From NCBI GenBank assembly GCA_947629785.1, contig CANRFB010000011.1, forward strand, positions 1 to 54,228: a DNA stretch of 54,228 nt, written 5' to 3'. The notes beneath the pieces were generated by a model that was not told the DNA's origin, did not search any database, and saw nothing but the letters and a program-made list of their open reading frames with translations. This stretch comes from an uncultured Clostridia bacterium (GTDB lineage: Bacteria; Bacillota; Clostridia; Oscillospirales; Ruminococcaceae). This document shows, piece by piece, positions 25,496 through 34,680 of this stretch (positions within the stretch are counted from its first letter, which is position 1; every line of letters begins with the position of its first letter). The translations under genes were made by a program, and so were the position numbers.

Positions 25496-26112
25496 GCATT
25501 TTCAAAAAGAGGACAAGTTTCCCCGAAGCGACAAAAGTTCTTGCAAACGAGGGATTTACCGACAATTATATCGAAATTCTGAAAACATCTCTTGAAAAAG
25601 CCGAACACCCGCAGGACATAGCCCGCGGAAAAAGTTATCTTGCCAATGCGCTGCTTATCCGCGGACGACTTACAGAAGCTTATGAAGTGTTTCAGGAGAT
25701 CGAACTGAAAAAACTTGAACCGCATCTCCGCGGAACGCTTATAAGCAATATGATATTCTGCAAGTTTGTACAAAATGACTTCAAGACCGCCGAGGAACTT
25801 TATCAGACTTATAATGCCATTGTTCTCGGCGAACATACCGAAATTATGAAGCGCAGTCTTGCAATTCACGAACACATCAAGGGACGTTATGAAAATTCCG
25901 TTGAAATAATCGTCAAGATGGGCGAAAGCCAATGCCGGTTCATTGACATCTGCATGGTAAAATCACTTCTGCGGCTTGATATGTACGAACAGGCAAAGGA
26001 ATTTTCCAAAAATTTTGAAAGCTACAAAGACTGCCACGAACTTTCAGCTGAAGTTGCAAAGCTGAAAAAGAAAATAAGAGAAAAGCAAAAAAATCCTGCC
26101 AAATTTTCATAA
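25492..26112 (+). CDS. Helical repeat (TPR-like) protein
   Basis: 206 residues, starting in an ATGA overlap with the previous gene, so translation is coupled. It is almost entirely helical. Repeats such as DIARGKSYLANALLIRGRLTEAYEVFQEIE and EHIKGRYENSVEIIVKMG look like degenerate TPR units. The tail is Lys-rich, and the gene's stop lies inside a terminator stem. It probably acts as a cytoplasmic scaffold; the partner is unknown. Confidence 0.7.
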   Translation: MSIFKKRTSFPEATKVLANEGFTDNYIEILKTSLEKAEHPQDIARGKSYLANALLIRGRLTEAYEVFQEIELKKLEPHLRGTLISNMIFCKFVQNDFKTAEELYQTYNAIVLGEHTEIMKRSLAIHEHIKGRYENSVEIIVKMGESQCRFIDICMVKSLLRLDMYEQAKEFSKNFESYKDCHELSAEVAKLKKKIREKQKNPAKFS

Positions 26113-26133
26113 AAAGGAAATTTGGCAGTTTTA
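26096..26133 (+). terminator. Terminator of the ftsE operon
   Basis: The 11-bp stem CTGCCAAATTT / AAATTTGGCAG is followed by TTTTATTTT. It overlaps the last codons of the upstream gene. Confidence 0.8.
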
Positions 26134-26244
26134 TTTTACAGACTTTTTCATAGGGTCACAATTCCGCATTATCACAAATTTCGCCGTTCCGCATAGTATG
26201 ATTTTAGGGAACAGCCAGCCTGTTCCCCCTCTCCATGATGGGAG

Positions 26245-26802
26245 GTGATAATTACGAAACAGGAACGTCAAAACAATGACAATAATAATATTCCGAAGTT
26301 TTTTATAATTTTACTGCTTTTAATAACAGTTATCGGGGCAGTAAGCTTACTTTTTCAATTTTTGGAATATAACTATAAATATCTTTCCCCGCAGGGTGGG
26401 GTAAGCCTTAATGTTGACCCCTACTCCGAACATGAACGCAGCACGGAAAAAAGCGGCTCTCAGAATTCCGAAAAACAAGGCATTGCAATACCGGGGTTTG
26501 CAGAAATCACCATAAACGCCGATTCCACGGAAGCGGAAGCCGACCTGTTCAACCCCGAAGATAATGCCGGTCTTTACTATGTGACATTTGAACTGCGGCT
26601 TTTTGACGAAAGCGAAAACGCTTACGAAACACTGTATACCTCCGGACTTGTAGAACCGGGCAGGCATATTTACAGTATAGAACTTTCCCGACCGCTTGAA
26701 AAGGGAGTATACAGCGCCGTGATACACGTTCAGCCCTACTACATCAATGATAAACGTCCTACCAACAATGCTGATATTAAAATAAAGCTTATTGCTGAAT
26801 AA
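26245..26802 (+). CDS. Membrane-anchored extracellular protein of unknown function
   Basis: About 185 residues. The only standard start, GTG 26245, lies inside a perfect ribosome site (GGAGGTGAT, 26241-26249), so real initiation is more likely at ATT 26251 or ACG 26254. The N-terminus is cytoplasmic and Asn-rich, with one membrane segment (about 20-40). The extracellular part ends in a beta-sandwich-like domain (AEITINADSTEAEADLFNP, YYVTFELRLFD, YSAVIHVQPYY). No family is assigned. It is followed closely by another exported protein. A 7-bp hairpin (26207-26213 / 26221-26227) lies upstream. Confidence 0.65.
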   Translation: MIITKQERQNNDNNNIPKFFIILLLLITVIGAVSLLFQFLEYNYKYLSPQGGVSLNVDPYSEHERSTEKSGSQNSEKQGIAIPGFAEITINADSTEAEADLFNPEDNAGLYYVTFELRLFDESENAYETLYTSGLVEPGRHIYSIELSRPLEKGVYSAVIHVQPYYINDKRPTNNADIKIKLIAE

Positions 26803-26830
26803 CACAACATTGACTATGGGAGGAATGACA

Positions 26831-27328
26831 ATGAAAAAGATTCTCGCCGCCCTTACGGCAGCCGCAGCACTGCTGACAGCGCCGTTTCTGACAACATCGG
26901 CGGAGGAAACAATAGATCAGGATTCACCCGACAAAAGCGGACAGATGAATATCAGCTATAACTCAGGTATTTCCTACATTATGACAATTCCCGCAAGTGT
27001 GACTTTCACCGACAGCGAAAAAAGCGCCGAAAGAGGTATTCAGGTTGATAACGTATTCCTCAGCGAGGGAACGAAACTGAAAATTTCCCTGTCCAGCCTG
27101 AATAATTTCAGAATGGTAAACGGCAGCGGATATATCGACTATAACATTTTTGTGAATAAATCCCCGCTTTCCGGCGCGGCTCCGCAGGATATCCTTATTG
27201 TCGGAGCGGGCGAACCGTCAGGCTGGGCAACTCTTGATTTTACGACGCAGCTTGACAAAACCAACGCGCAGTATGCGGGAATTTATGCCGATACACTGAC
27301 ATTCACCGTATCGGTAGAACCTGTTTAA
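26831..27328 (+). CDS. Secreted protein with a beta-sandwich domain
   Basis: 165 residues. ATG 26831 lies seven bases after GGAGG; the frame open to 26792 precedes that site. It has a signal peptide (KKILAALTAAAALLTAPFLTTSA, cleaved before EET). The mature part is strand-rich and ends YADTLTFTVSVEP, the pattern of WxL/pilin-like surface domains. It has no sortase motif. It is probably coexpressed with the preceding membrane-anchored protein, perhaps as a surface pair. Confidence 0.65.
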   Translation: MKKILAALTAAAALLTAPFLTTSAEETIDQDSPDKSGQMNISYNSGISYIMTIPASVTFTDSEKSAERGIQVDNVFLSEGTKLKISLSSLNNFRMVNGSGYIDYNIFVNKSPLSGAAPQDILIVGAGEPSGWATLDFTTQLDKTNAQYAGIYADTLTFTVSVEPV

Positions 27329-27441
27329 AACACAAATTTCACGGCGGGAGGCGGAAACGCTTCCCGTTCTTTTTATTTTCAATGTATTTTTTTACATTTT
27401 CGGGAAATAATACTTTCCATATCAATATGGAGGAAATGCCT

Positions 27442-28935
27442 ATGCTGCCCGATATGTACAACTACGAAAACGTTCCCGTCACAAGTTCCCTTGACGAAAA
27501 TATAAACAATATAAAAAGCATTCTCGGAGAAAGTTCCGACCTGCTGTCCAATCCGTTCCTTATAAACGGCATACCCTGTAATCTTCTATGCTGTGAGGGA
27601 ATGGTTTCCACCCAGACCATAACCGACCTTATCCTCGTTCCCATGACAGGACTTAACGGAACGAATATCCGCTCCCCGCAGGAACTTTTCAGCCATGTAA
27701 AAGACAATATGCTTATGACCATCGACCGCGGTCTCCCCACCGAATACGGCGACCTTGTCCGCAGGCTCATGAGCGGTTTTGCGATACTGCTTATAAACGG
27801 CATAAGCACCGCCATCGCATTCGGCGTTCAGGGGTACGCGGTAAGGAGCATTTCCGAGCCGTCCTCGGAGGGGAACATATACGGTTCTCACGAGGGATTT
27901 GTGGAAACTGTACGCACCAATATGTCCCTTGTACGGCGCAGGCTGAAATCTCCACTGCTCCGCTTTGAACTTTTCCCCGTTGCGCGGACGGGGCATAATG
28001 ACGTAATTGTCGCTTACATGGCGGACAGAGTTCCCATGAAGCTTGTTAAAAACATTCGGAAACAGCTTGAACAGCTTCCAACGGAAACCGTTCTGGGCAG
28101 CGGGTATATAACGCCTTTTCTGGAAAATTCCAAAAAATCCGTGTTTTCGGGTTCCTCCGTCACGGAACGCCCCGACGTGTTCTGCGCGAAAATTTTAGAG
28201 GGGCGGATAGGCGTTCTCATTGAGGGAACTCCCTTTGCGGTGATAGTTCCGTCACTGTTTATTGAAAATTTCCAGACGCTGGACGACTATAATTTCCGTC
28301 CGTTCTACGCCTGCGTTATCAGGTGGATAAGGTATGCAGCGTTTTTCATGGCGGTGTTCCTGCCTGCCGTTTATGCGGCAATGGTGACATTCCACCCCGA
28401 ACTTTTCAATCACACGCTTCTTGTGACTTTAGCCGCCGCGGAACAGACCGCTCCCCTGCCCCTTGCGCTGGAAGCGTTCATAGTGCTGATTTTTTACGAA
28501 ATTATCCGCGAGGCGGGAGTCCGTCTGCCCAAAAGCGTAGGCGGCGCTGTTTCAATAGTGGGCGGTCTTATAATCGGAGACGCGGCAGTTTCGGCGGGAA
28601 TAATCTCAAATCCGCTGCTGCTTGCCTGTGCAATTTCGGTAACGGCGTCCTTTGTGATACCGTCGCTGAATCAGCAGATAACCGTTCTGCGGTTAATAGC
28701 CGTGGCGGCGGGCGGAATATGCGGACTTTACGGGATTTCCCTGCTGGCGGCGGTGATGCTTGTGAACATCTGCGCCGCGGAAAATTACGGCGCGCCTGTC
28801 ATGTCCCCCATTTCGCCGTTCACTCCGAAAGCAATGCGGGACGTTCTAACACGGGTAGGTTTCGGGAAAATGTCCCGCAGCCCCGCTTCGGTGGAAAAAC
28901 TTCACGGCGTTGACATGAACGGCAAAGGAGAGTGA
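27442..28935 (+). CDS. GerA-family spore germination protein (A subunit)
   Basis: 497 residues from ATG 27442, eight bases after GGAGG; the frame opens at 27382 but earlier ATGs are ill-placed. It has an N-terminal soluble domain, PTEYGDLVRRLMSGFAILLING, SEPSSEGNIYGSHEGFVETVRTN (the family hallmark) and EGRIGVLIEGTPFAVIVPSLF, then five or six membrane segments with FEIIREAGVRLPK-like and GGLIIGDAAVSAGIIS motifs. A subunits form nutrient-gated ion channels with B and C partners in the spore inner membrane. It heads a gerA-B-C operon. Confidence 0.92.
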   Translation: MLPDMYNYENVPVTSSLDENINNIKSILGESSDLLSNPFLINGIPCNLLCCEGMVSTQTITDLILVPMTGLNGTNIRSPQELFSHVKDNMLMTIDRGLPTEYGDLVRRLMSGFAILLINGISTAIAFGVQGYAVRSISEPSSEGNIYGSHEGFVETVRTNMSLVRRRLKSPLLRFELFPVARTGHNDVIVAYMADRVPMKLVKNIRKQLEQLPTETVLGSGYITPFLENSKKSVFSGSSVTERPDVFCAKILEGRIGVLIEGTPFAVIVPSLFIENFQTLDDYNFRPFYACVIRWIRYAAFFMAVFLPAVYAAMVTFHPELFNHTLLVTLAAAEQTAPLPLALEAFIVLIFYEIIREAGVRLPKSVGGAVSIVGGLIIGDAAVSAGIISNPLLLACAISVTASFVIPSLNQQITVLRLIAVAAGGICGLYGISLLAAVMLVNICAAENYGAPVMSPISPFTPKAMRDVLTRVGFGKMSRSPASVEKLHGVDMNGKGE

Positions 28936-28939
28936 AACT

Positions 28940-30010
28940 ATGGAACGGAAAAGAATCATCGGCTGGGGACAGTTCCTGCTGCTGCTTTTCATGTGCAGGG
29001 TATTCACCCTGATGACCTTTGTGCCGCTTATCGCGCAGGGGCGAAGCCTTACCGTTCAGCTTGAAGCGGCGGCAATTTCCGCGCTGATACAGGCGGTAAT
29101 AATTATTCCCGTCATAAAGCTGAAAAAAAGCGTTACAGAAACGGCTCTGAAAGAAAATCGGGCATTGGGAATATGCGCGGCGGCGCTTTACTTCCTGTTC
29201 TTTGTGTTCTACAGCGTGAACAGTCTGCTGTATTTTCAGGATTTTCTGAATTCGCGGTTCTTCCCCACTGCGGAAAGCTCGGTATGGATAGCCGTCCTGC
29301 TGCTTGTATGCGTTTACTGCGGCTGTCTGGGAATTGAAGCCCTCGGACGGAGCGCGGTGTTGCTTTTCTGGCTGTTTGCCGTTTCACTTGCGGTAATGGC
29401 AATATCTTCCGCAAAGAATTTTGACGCGGCAAATTTAAGTTTTTCGGTAAAATACTCCTCCGACCTGTTCTCGGCGGTAATGGACGACCTTGCCCGAAAC
29501 GGAGAAATTTGCGCGGCGGCTTTCCTTGCGGGACACGTCAAGGAAAATCTTCGCCGCGGCGTTTACGGGCTTATAATTTCAAAATTCCTGCTGTCAGTAT
29601 GCGTTTCCGTATTGATAGCGGCAGTTCTCGGAGATTTTGCGCAGTTCACCGACTATCCGTTCCTGACAGTGGGGACATTTGACGGCATAGGCGGCGGGAA
29701 CGGTTTTATACAGCGGGGCGACGCCCTTTACCTTATTGTATGGACGGTCACGGCGGTAATAAATATCGCGCTGTTCCTGCACATTTCGGCGGGACTTATA
29801 GGCGAAGTTTTCCCGAAAGCAAAATTCCGCACCCTTATTTCCGCGGCGATAGTTTTCGCGGCGTCCTTGTTTTTCACTTTAACGAACGGGAAATTTTCGG
29901 GAATACGCAATATCATCTGTTCGGGCTGGTCGGTAATTATCCTGACGGGAATTATCCCGCTAATAATTTTTGCCATACGCAAATCTGGAGGGAAAAAGGA
30001 AAATGTTTAA
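28940..30010 (+). CDS. GerB-family spore germination permease (B subunit)
   Basis: 356 residues, about ten membrane segments, AAAGGAG upstream. The family patterns are an N-terminal WGQFLLLLFMCRVF, YSVNSLLYFQDFL and DFAQFTDYPFLTV. B subunits are APC-superfamily proteins that bind the germinant. It lies four bases after the A subunit and overlaps the C subunit by eight bases. Confidence 0.88.
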   Translation: MERKRIIGWGQFLLLLFMCRVFTLMTFVPLIAQGRSLTVQLEAAAISALIQAVIIIPVIKLKKSVTETALKENRALGICAAALYFLFFVFYSVNSLLYFQDFLNSRFFPTAESSVWIAVLLLVCVYCGCLGIEALGRSAVLLFWLFAVSLAVMAISSAKNFDAANLSFSVKYSSDLFSAVMDDLARNGEICAAAFLAGHVKENLRRGVYGLIISKFLLSVCVSVLIAAVLGDFAQFTDYPFLTVGTFDGIGGGNGFIQRGDALYLIVWTVTAVINIALFLHISAGLIGEVFPKAKFRTLISAAIVFAASLFFTLTNGKFSGIRNIICSGWSVIILTGIIPLIIFAIRKSGGKKENV

Positions 30011-31076
30011 AAAAGCCGTTATTCTTGCCGTTATGATATTTTCGGCAGTTTCCATGACAAGCTGTTTCGGCAGTCTGGAAGTCAACGACCGCGCCTTTGT
30101 TCAGCTTATGGGACTTGACCGGAAAAACGACATTTACATGGTAACTTTGCAGATATACAAATCTGAAAGCGGTTCTTCCGAACCCGACACTTCCAAGGCA
30201 AACAGCATTGCCGTTTCGGGGAACGGCGAAACGGTCTCCGCCGCTCTTGCGGACGCCGAACTGAAATCAGGCAAAAGGCTGTTTCTGGGGCATATCAAAA
30301 TGCTTATCATAGGAAACGGCATAAAAAATCCCGCCGATGAACTTTCGCTTTTCACCGACGGAAATGTTTCGCCATCCTGCCCCGTTGTGTTTTCGCAGAA
30401 CCCCGTCCAAGCCGCGGGAACCCTTATGGAGGAGGGAACATTTTCCGCGGAGCAGTTCCTGAACATCATGTCCGCCGCTTCCGCACAGGGGAAAACGGTA
30501 TTCACTTCACTTGCGGATATACTTTCGGAAACCCGGGAAAGCGGCGCGGCAATTCCCGAAATTACCGCCCGACAAAAGAGCAAGACCGCGGAATTTGACG
30601 GGCTTGTCCTTGCGGACGGAAACGGCGTTTTCGCAAAGCTTTCCGAGGAAACCACCCTCGGCGTGAAAATTCTGCAAAACGGTTTTGAACGTGACGACAA
30701 AGTTACTCTGCCCGTTTCGGTAAACGGCAGGAATGCTTCCGTATTCATAACAGGTGCGAAAACCAAGCTGAAAGCGGGATTTTCCGACGGGAAACTGCGT
30801 ATTTCCGCCGAAGTATGCCTGAAAATAAGGACTGCCGAAAATCCCTACGGCATCACCGAAGAAACCATCGGGAAAGCCGTCCGCGAGTCCGTTCGGGATA
30901 TCTGCACAAAAGCATTTTCCGAAGCGGTATGGCACAATTCCTGCGATATTTTCGGCATAAAGAAGCTCGTCCGCCGTGACCTGCCCGACCTTTACGGCGA
31001 ATACTGCGGCGATTCCCACAGGTATCTTGAAGAAAGCGTTCTTTCCGTTAGAATAACCTCCCGTACGGACGGCTAA
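30003..31076 (+). CDS. GerC-family germination lipoprotein (C subunit)
   Basis: 357 residues from ATG 30003 after GGAGGGAAAAAGG. It has a signal peptide with lipobox SMTSC (Cys21). The sequence SLEVNDRAFVQLMGLDRKND is the typical GerC N-terminus (usually WWKEIEDLA-type in Bacillus), and the C-terminal domain contains CDIFGI and YPDLY-like RRDLPDLYGEYC. It completes the receptor. The eight-base overlap with gerB implies coupling. Confidence 0.88.
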   Translation: MFKKAVILAVMIFSAVSMTSCFGSLEVNDRAFVQLMGLDRKNDIYMVTLQIYKSESGSSEPDTSKANSIAVSGNGETVSAALADAELKSGKRLFLGHIKMLIIGNGIKNPADELSLFTDGNVSPSCPVVFSQNPVQAAGTLMEEGTFSAEQFLNIMSAASAQGKTVFTSLADILSETRESGAAIPEITARQKSKTAEFDGLVLADGNGVFAKLSEETTLGVKILQNGFERDDKVTLPVSVNGRNASVFITGAKTKLKAGFSDGKLRISAEVCLKIRTAENPYGITEETIGKAVRESVRDICTKAFSEAVWHNSCDIFGIKKLVRRDLPDLYGEYCGDSHRYLEESVLSVRITSRTDG

Positions 31077-31098
31077 AAATAGGCAAAGGAGCATTTGT

Positions 31099-31782
31099 AT
31101 GTCCGTTGTATTTATAAGAGCAGTTATACTTTACGTCCTGCTTATATTCACGGTGCGGCTCATGGGCAAACGCCAGATAGGAGAACTTCAGCCCTCCGAG
31201 CTTGCAATAACTATCCTTATTTCAAATATTGCCACTCTACCGGTGGAAAATACGGGTATTCCCCTGCTTACTGGAATTATTCCCATAATTACCCTTGCGG
31301 CGCTTGACGTCATAATGTCATGGCTGGGAATGAAAAGCCGCCGCATACGGCAATTCACCTGCGGAAAACCAATAATTATCATAAACGGCGGACAGATCGA
31401 CCGTAAAGCCATGAAGTCCATACGCTTCACCGTTGACGACCTTTCCGCAAGCCTGCGGGAACAGGGGATTTTCGACATCAGCGAAGTGCAGTTCGCAGTG
31501 GTGGAAACTACGGGCAAGCTGTCCGTTTACCAGAAATTCCAAAACCGCAGCGTTACCAATCAGGATATGCAGTTAAAGGGCAAGGACGATGATCCGCCCG
31601 ACATCGTCATTTCCGACGGAGAACTTGTTCCCGCGGCAATGGAGCGGCTTGACGTTACCGAACAGTGGATAGAAAACACTCTGCGGCGCGAAAAGATAAA
31701 GCCGGAGGACGTGTTCATAATGTCCGTTTCTCCAGATAAAAAATACACAGTCATTCCCAAGAATCAGCGGAGGTATCTATGA
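31099..31782 (+). CDS. DUF421 (YetF/YcaP-type) membrane protein
   Basis: 227 residues, AAAGGAG before the ATG. There are three N-terminal membrane segments with RLMGKRQIGELQPSELAITI and the conserved SNIATLPVEN. A soluble domain follows with GKPIIIINGGQIDRKAM and QGIFDISEVQFAVVETTGKLSV, the DUF421 hallmark. Members are common in spore-formers next to germination genes. The biochemical role is unknown. Confidence 0.88.
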   Translation: MSVVFIRAVILYVLLIFTVRLMGKRQIGELQPSELAITILISNIATLPVENTGIPLLTGIIPIITLAALDVIMSWLGMKSRRIRQFTCGKPIIIINGGQIDRKAMKSIRFTVDDLSASLREQGIFDISEVQFAVVETTGKLSVYQKFQNRSVTNQDMQLKGKDDDPPDIVISDGELVPAAMERLDVTEQWIENTLRREKIKPEDVFIMSVSPDKKYTVIPKNQRRYL

Positions 31783-32156
31783 ATCGTGTAGTCACAGCAT
31801 TTTTGCTTATAGCTGTAATAATCGCATACTCCACCGTTTCGGTGTTTGTTATCCATAGGGAAAGCGCGGAACTTACGGCAATTACCGACAGCATAAGCGA
31901 ATACAACAAAAACGGCGACACTGCAAACGCAAGCGCCGCCGCCGAAGAACTTACCGAAAAGTGGCTTTCATTTGAAAAGAAGATGAGCGTTTTTGTAAGC
32001 GATGAACGGCTTGGCGAACTCAGCAAGGCTATTGCAAAGATACCCCCTTACATCACCGCCGCCAACGATGAACTCAACGCGGAACTTGAAAACGTCCGCC
32101 GTCAGCTGTGGCTTGTCTACCGCTCCGAACTTCCCGTATGGTACAATATCCTTTAA
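31779..32156 (+). CDS. DUF4363 family protein
   Basis: 125 residues, beginning in an ATGA overlap with the DUF421 gene. It has one N-terminal membrane segment (about 5-25) and a helical extracellular part with EELTEKWLSFEKKMSVFVSDERL. DUF4363 proteins are frequently coupled to DUF421 in clostridia, which supports the call. The function is unknown. Confidence 0.8.
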   Translation: MNRVVTAFLLIAVIIAYSTVSVFVIHRESAELTAITDSISEYNKNGDTANASAAAEELTEKWLSFEKKMSVFVSDERLGELSKAIAKIPPYITAANDELNAELENVRRQLWLVYRSELPVWYNIL

Positions 32157-32160
32157 ACGG

Positions 32161-33366
32161 CTATTTCCGTTTCAGGTCGACGCAGACAACTATCATTCCG
32201 CCGTCTTTGCCGTATATCTTTGAGGAAATGGTCTTGCAGCTCTTTCCCGTGGCTGCCGAAATATACCAGCCCGAAATGAACGGATCCTCTATCTGTTCCT
32301 TTATGGCGTAGAAATAGTTCTTTATGTCGTGATTGACTCCCCTTATCGCAGGGTGAAAACCCTCCAGAATCTCCGTTTCGGGGTCCATTACCGTGTCGGT
32401 TATCTGGAAGCCCTTTTCGTCGATAAGGAACGCACATTCTATTTCGTGATGTTCGGCAACATATTTTTTTAGCGTTTTCTCGTAATCCTTTTCCTCCGAG
32501 CCCGATAACGTTTCCACAAGGCTGTTTATGATGCGGGTATAAGTTTCTATCTGAACGTTTACCGCCGTGGGGTTTTTCTTGATGCTCAGGTTCAGCCTGT
32601 GGGCGGCTTCTTCAAGTTTCAGGCGGGTCTCGTTTGAGAACAGGAAGTTGAACTGTTCGGGACGGGAGAAATAGAACCCTTGAAAATAGTCAACTCCCAT
32701 AAGCATACAGGTTATGACTTCGTCCACCGTTTCAACGCCTTCCGCAACGGTCATTGCTCCTATCTGCTTGGCGGTGTTGATTATGGACTTGAAAACTTCC
32801 TGATTATATGTATTTGAGTCGATATTGCTTACAATTGCCCTGTCTATCTTGATAATGTCGGGATTTACCATCATTATCCTGTTCATGGTATCAAGACCCG
32901 TTCCCACATTGTCAAGGGCAATAAGGAAACCCTTTGTGCGGTAGAAATCCACGAACATCATCAGGTCGTAGCTGTCCTTTACATGGGACTCGTTCAGCTC
33001 GATAACGATATTTTCGGGGTTGATGTTATTTTCCGAAGCCGTCTTGAAAATTTCCCCGTTCCCGGGAACAACGTCATTCAGCACGGAAGTTTCAAAGTTA
33101 ACGAAAAGCGCGGGGGCGGATTCTTCCTTTGCAAACGCGCTCATGGCTTTTTCGCGGCAAAGCCTGTCAACGTCCAGAATGCTGCCGTTTTCCTTTGCGT
33201 AATTGAACAGGAAATATGGGGAGATTATCTCGCCCTGATAGTTTCCCCTTGAAAGGGCTTCCACGCCTATGATATTTTTTGTATTTAAAGAATATATCGG
33301 CTGAAATTCAACATAAATGTCCTTATTTTCGATAACGTCATGTATCATTTCCGAGGTAATTTTCAT
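32161..33366 (-). CDS. EAL-domain protein with C-terminal Cache-like sensor
   Basis: About 401 residues from ATG 33366, with GGAGG upstream. The EAL domain (1-250) shows EFQPIYS, GVEALSR, FVNFET, IELNES, IKIDR, AEGVET and QGFYFSRP. The usual DDFGTG metal motif reads DNVGTG, replacing the second Asp, so c-di-GMP hydrolysis may be reduced. The C-terminal 140 residues resemble a Cache sensor domain (CAFLIDEKGFQIT, DPFISGWYISAATGKSC). No membrane segment is seen. It may be a c-di-GMP phosphodiesterase or a binding effector. Confidence 0.85.
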   Translation of the reverse strand: MKITSEMIHDVIENKDIYVEFQPIYSLNTKNIIGVEALSRGNYQGEIISPYFLFNYAKENGSILDVDRLCREKAMSAFAKEESAPALFVNFETSVLNDVVPGNGEIFKTASENNINPENIVIELNESHVKDSYDLMMFVDFYRTKGFLIALDNVGTGLDTMNRIMMVNPDIIKIDRAIVSNIDSNTYNQEVFKSIINTAKQIGAMTVAEGVETVDEVITCMLMGVDYFQGFYFSRPEQFNFLFSNETRLKLEEAAHRLNLSIKKNPTAVNVQIETYTRIINSLVETLSGSEEKDYEKTLKKYVAEHHEIECAFLIDEKGFQITDTVMDPETEILEGFHPAIRGVNHDIKNYFYAIKEQIEDPFISGWYISAATGKSCKTISSKIYGKDGGMIVVCVDLKRK

Positions 33367-33386
33367 AGCTGCCTCCAAAATACAAA

Positions 33387-33722
33387 TTATTTGAGTTTCT
33401 CACACACGCTGTCATACAGTCTGTAAAGCTTCTGAACGCCGTTTTCGAGGAAATAATAGTGGGCTATATACGGAATAAGCAGCGCCAGCATAAGCAAAGC
33501 GGCGGCTAACATTCCCATGACTTCCGAAACGAAAAACGCTATAAGGCACAGAAACAACAGCAGCGCAAAAAGTATGGTCACCAGAAGATGTATAAGCCGT
33601 TCATGCTGCATGAAAGCTATTTTCACGGAAAGCTCGTCCTTTAATGCGGCAAAGTCGGTGTTTTCATTCCCGAGAGCCGCGATGACCGCGGCAATATACT
33701 CGCTGAAATATTTCCGCACAAA
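33387..33722 (-). CDS. Small membrane protein with two membrane segments
   Basis: 111 residues from the GTG at 33722, seven bases after GGGAGG. Two long hydrophobic segments in the middle are joined by a short loop (FVSEVMG) and flanked by charged helices. It lies 20 bases upstream of the EAL gene on the same strand and is probably cotranscribed. No family is recognised. Confidence 0.65.
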   Translation of the reverse strand, partial: FVRKYFSEYIAAVIAALGNENTDFAALKDELSVKIAFMQHERLIHLLVTILFALLLFLCLIAFFVSEVMGMLAAALLMLALLIPYIAHYYFLENGVQKLYRLYDSVCEKLK

Positions 33723-33902
33723 ACCGCCTCCCAACAACTATCTGAACCCATTATACCACACATCAAAGCATTTTTCAAGACGATAAACAAATTTTTATAC
33801 AGTATTTCAACGAGTTAAAATTTATTTAACAATTTATTGCTTTTAAATGACAAAAGCGCGAAATTTACTATAATAGAAATGACTCCTTAGTTATTCGATG
33901 AA

Positions 33903-34517
33903 CGAGGGGAAGCACCAAAAAGGGAAGGGGGAAACCGGAAACTTGATAGGGACGCGGCGGCTTTCCCCCTTCCCTTTTAGGTTCTCCCCCTCGTGGCTCC
34001 CTCTCTCCTTAAACCTATCCCCTTTCGCCCAAGCTGGCATGGGCTTAACATAAAAAAGCGGACTACATATTTTGCTGAACTTTGCACTCCCTTGCGAATT
34101 TATCAAAGCAAAACTTAAATAATCCGTTCTTAAACGTATAGTCGAACAATCAAAACTGGGTTTGTAAAGTATATTTACGCTTTGAGTTCAATGTACTACT
34201 CTGTAAAATTACTCAAAATTTAAGCGTTTTGCGGACAAAACAAAAACAGTTCGTTCTATAAAAGAAAATTAGAGGAAATATCGCAAAGTTTGTAAAGCAA
34301 GTCATAAAATTTATGATGTTTTGATTATATGTAAACCCTTACGAGCTTGGGCGAAAGGGGTTAGGATAAAGGAAAAGGGGAGCGCAAACCAACGCAAGCG
34401 TTGGCTGAGGAAAGACCTTAAAGGGAAGAAACAACCGCGAAGCGGTTTGTTTTGAAATCACACCGCGTTCCTTCCGTTTCGTTGGTTGCCCCCTTCCCTT
34501 TTTGGTCTTTCCCCTCA
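33903..34517. repeat. Nested inverted-repeat element in a 1-kb gene-free region
   Basis: 33723-34785 has no supported gene. An imperfect 32-base hairpin (33903-33934 / 33962-33993, about 29 matches) opens it. A related arm in opposite orientation closes it (34493-34517 with 34406-34428). A 22-base segment at 34014-34035 reappears inverted at 34344-34365 with one mismatch. The outer ends are also inverted copies of each other. Small stems (34389-34404) lie inside. This fits a MITE-like or palindromic extragenic element about 615 bases long without a transposase. Confidence 0.65.
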
Positions 34518-34680
34518 CACGTCGAATTAATTATAAAGTTTTTACTATATCATCAAATTTCTATAAAAATAAATCAATAATTTATTTACTCGTTAAAACG
34601 TCCTGCAAATTTTTACCAAAATTTACAGCAACTAAAATAATACGAAATTTTTAAAATTTTGTATAAAATAACTAACTCCA

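Noticed and set aside
33891-34106. 71-residue minus-strand frame in the repeat element
   Set aside because: It is formed by the purine-rich inverted repeat arms; no ribosome site or domain.
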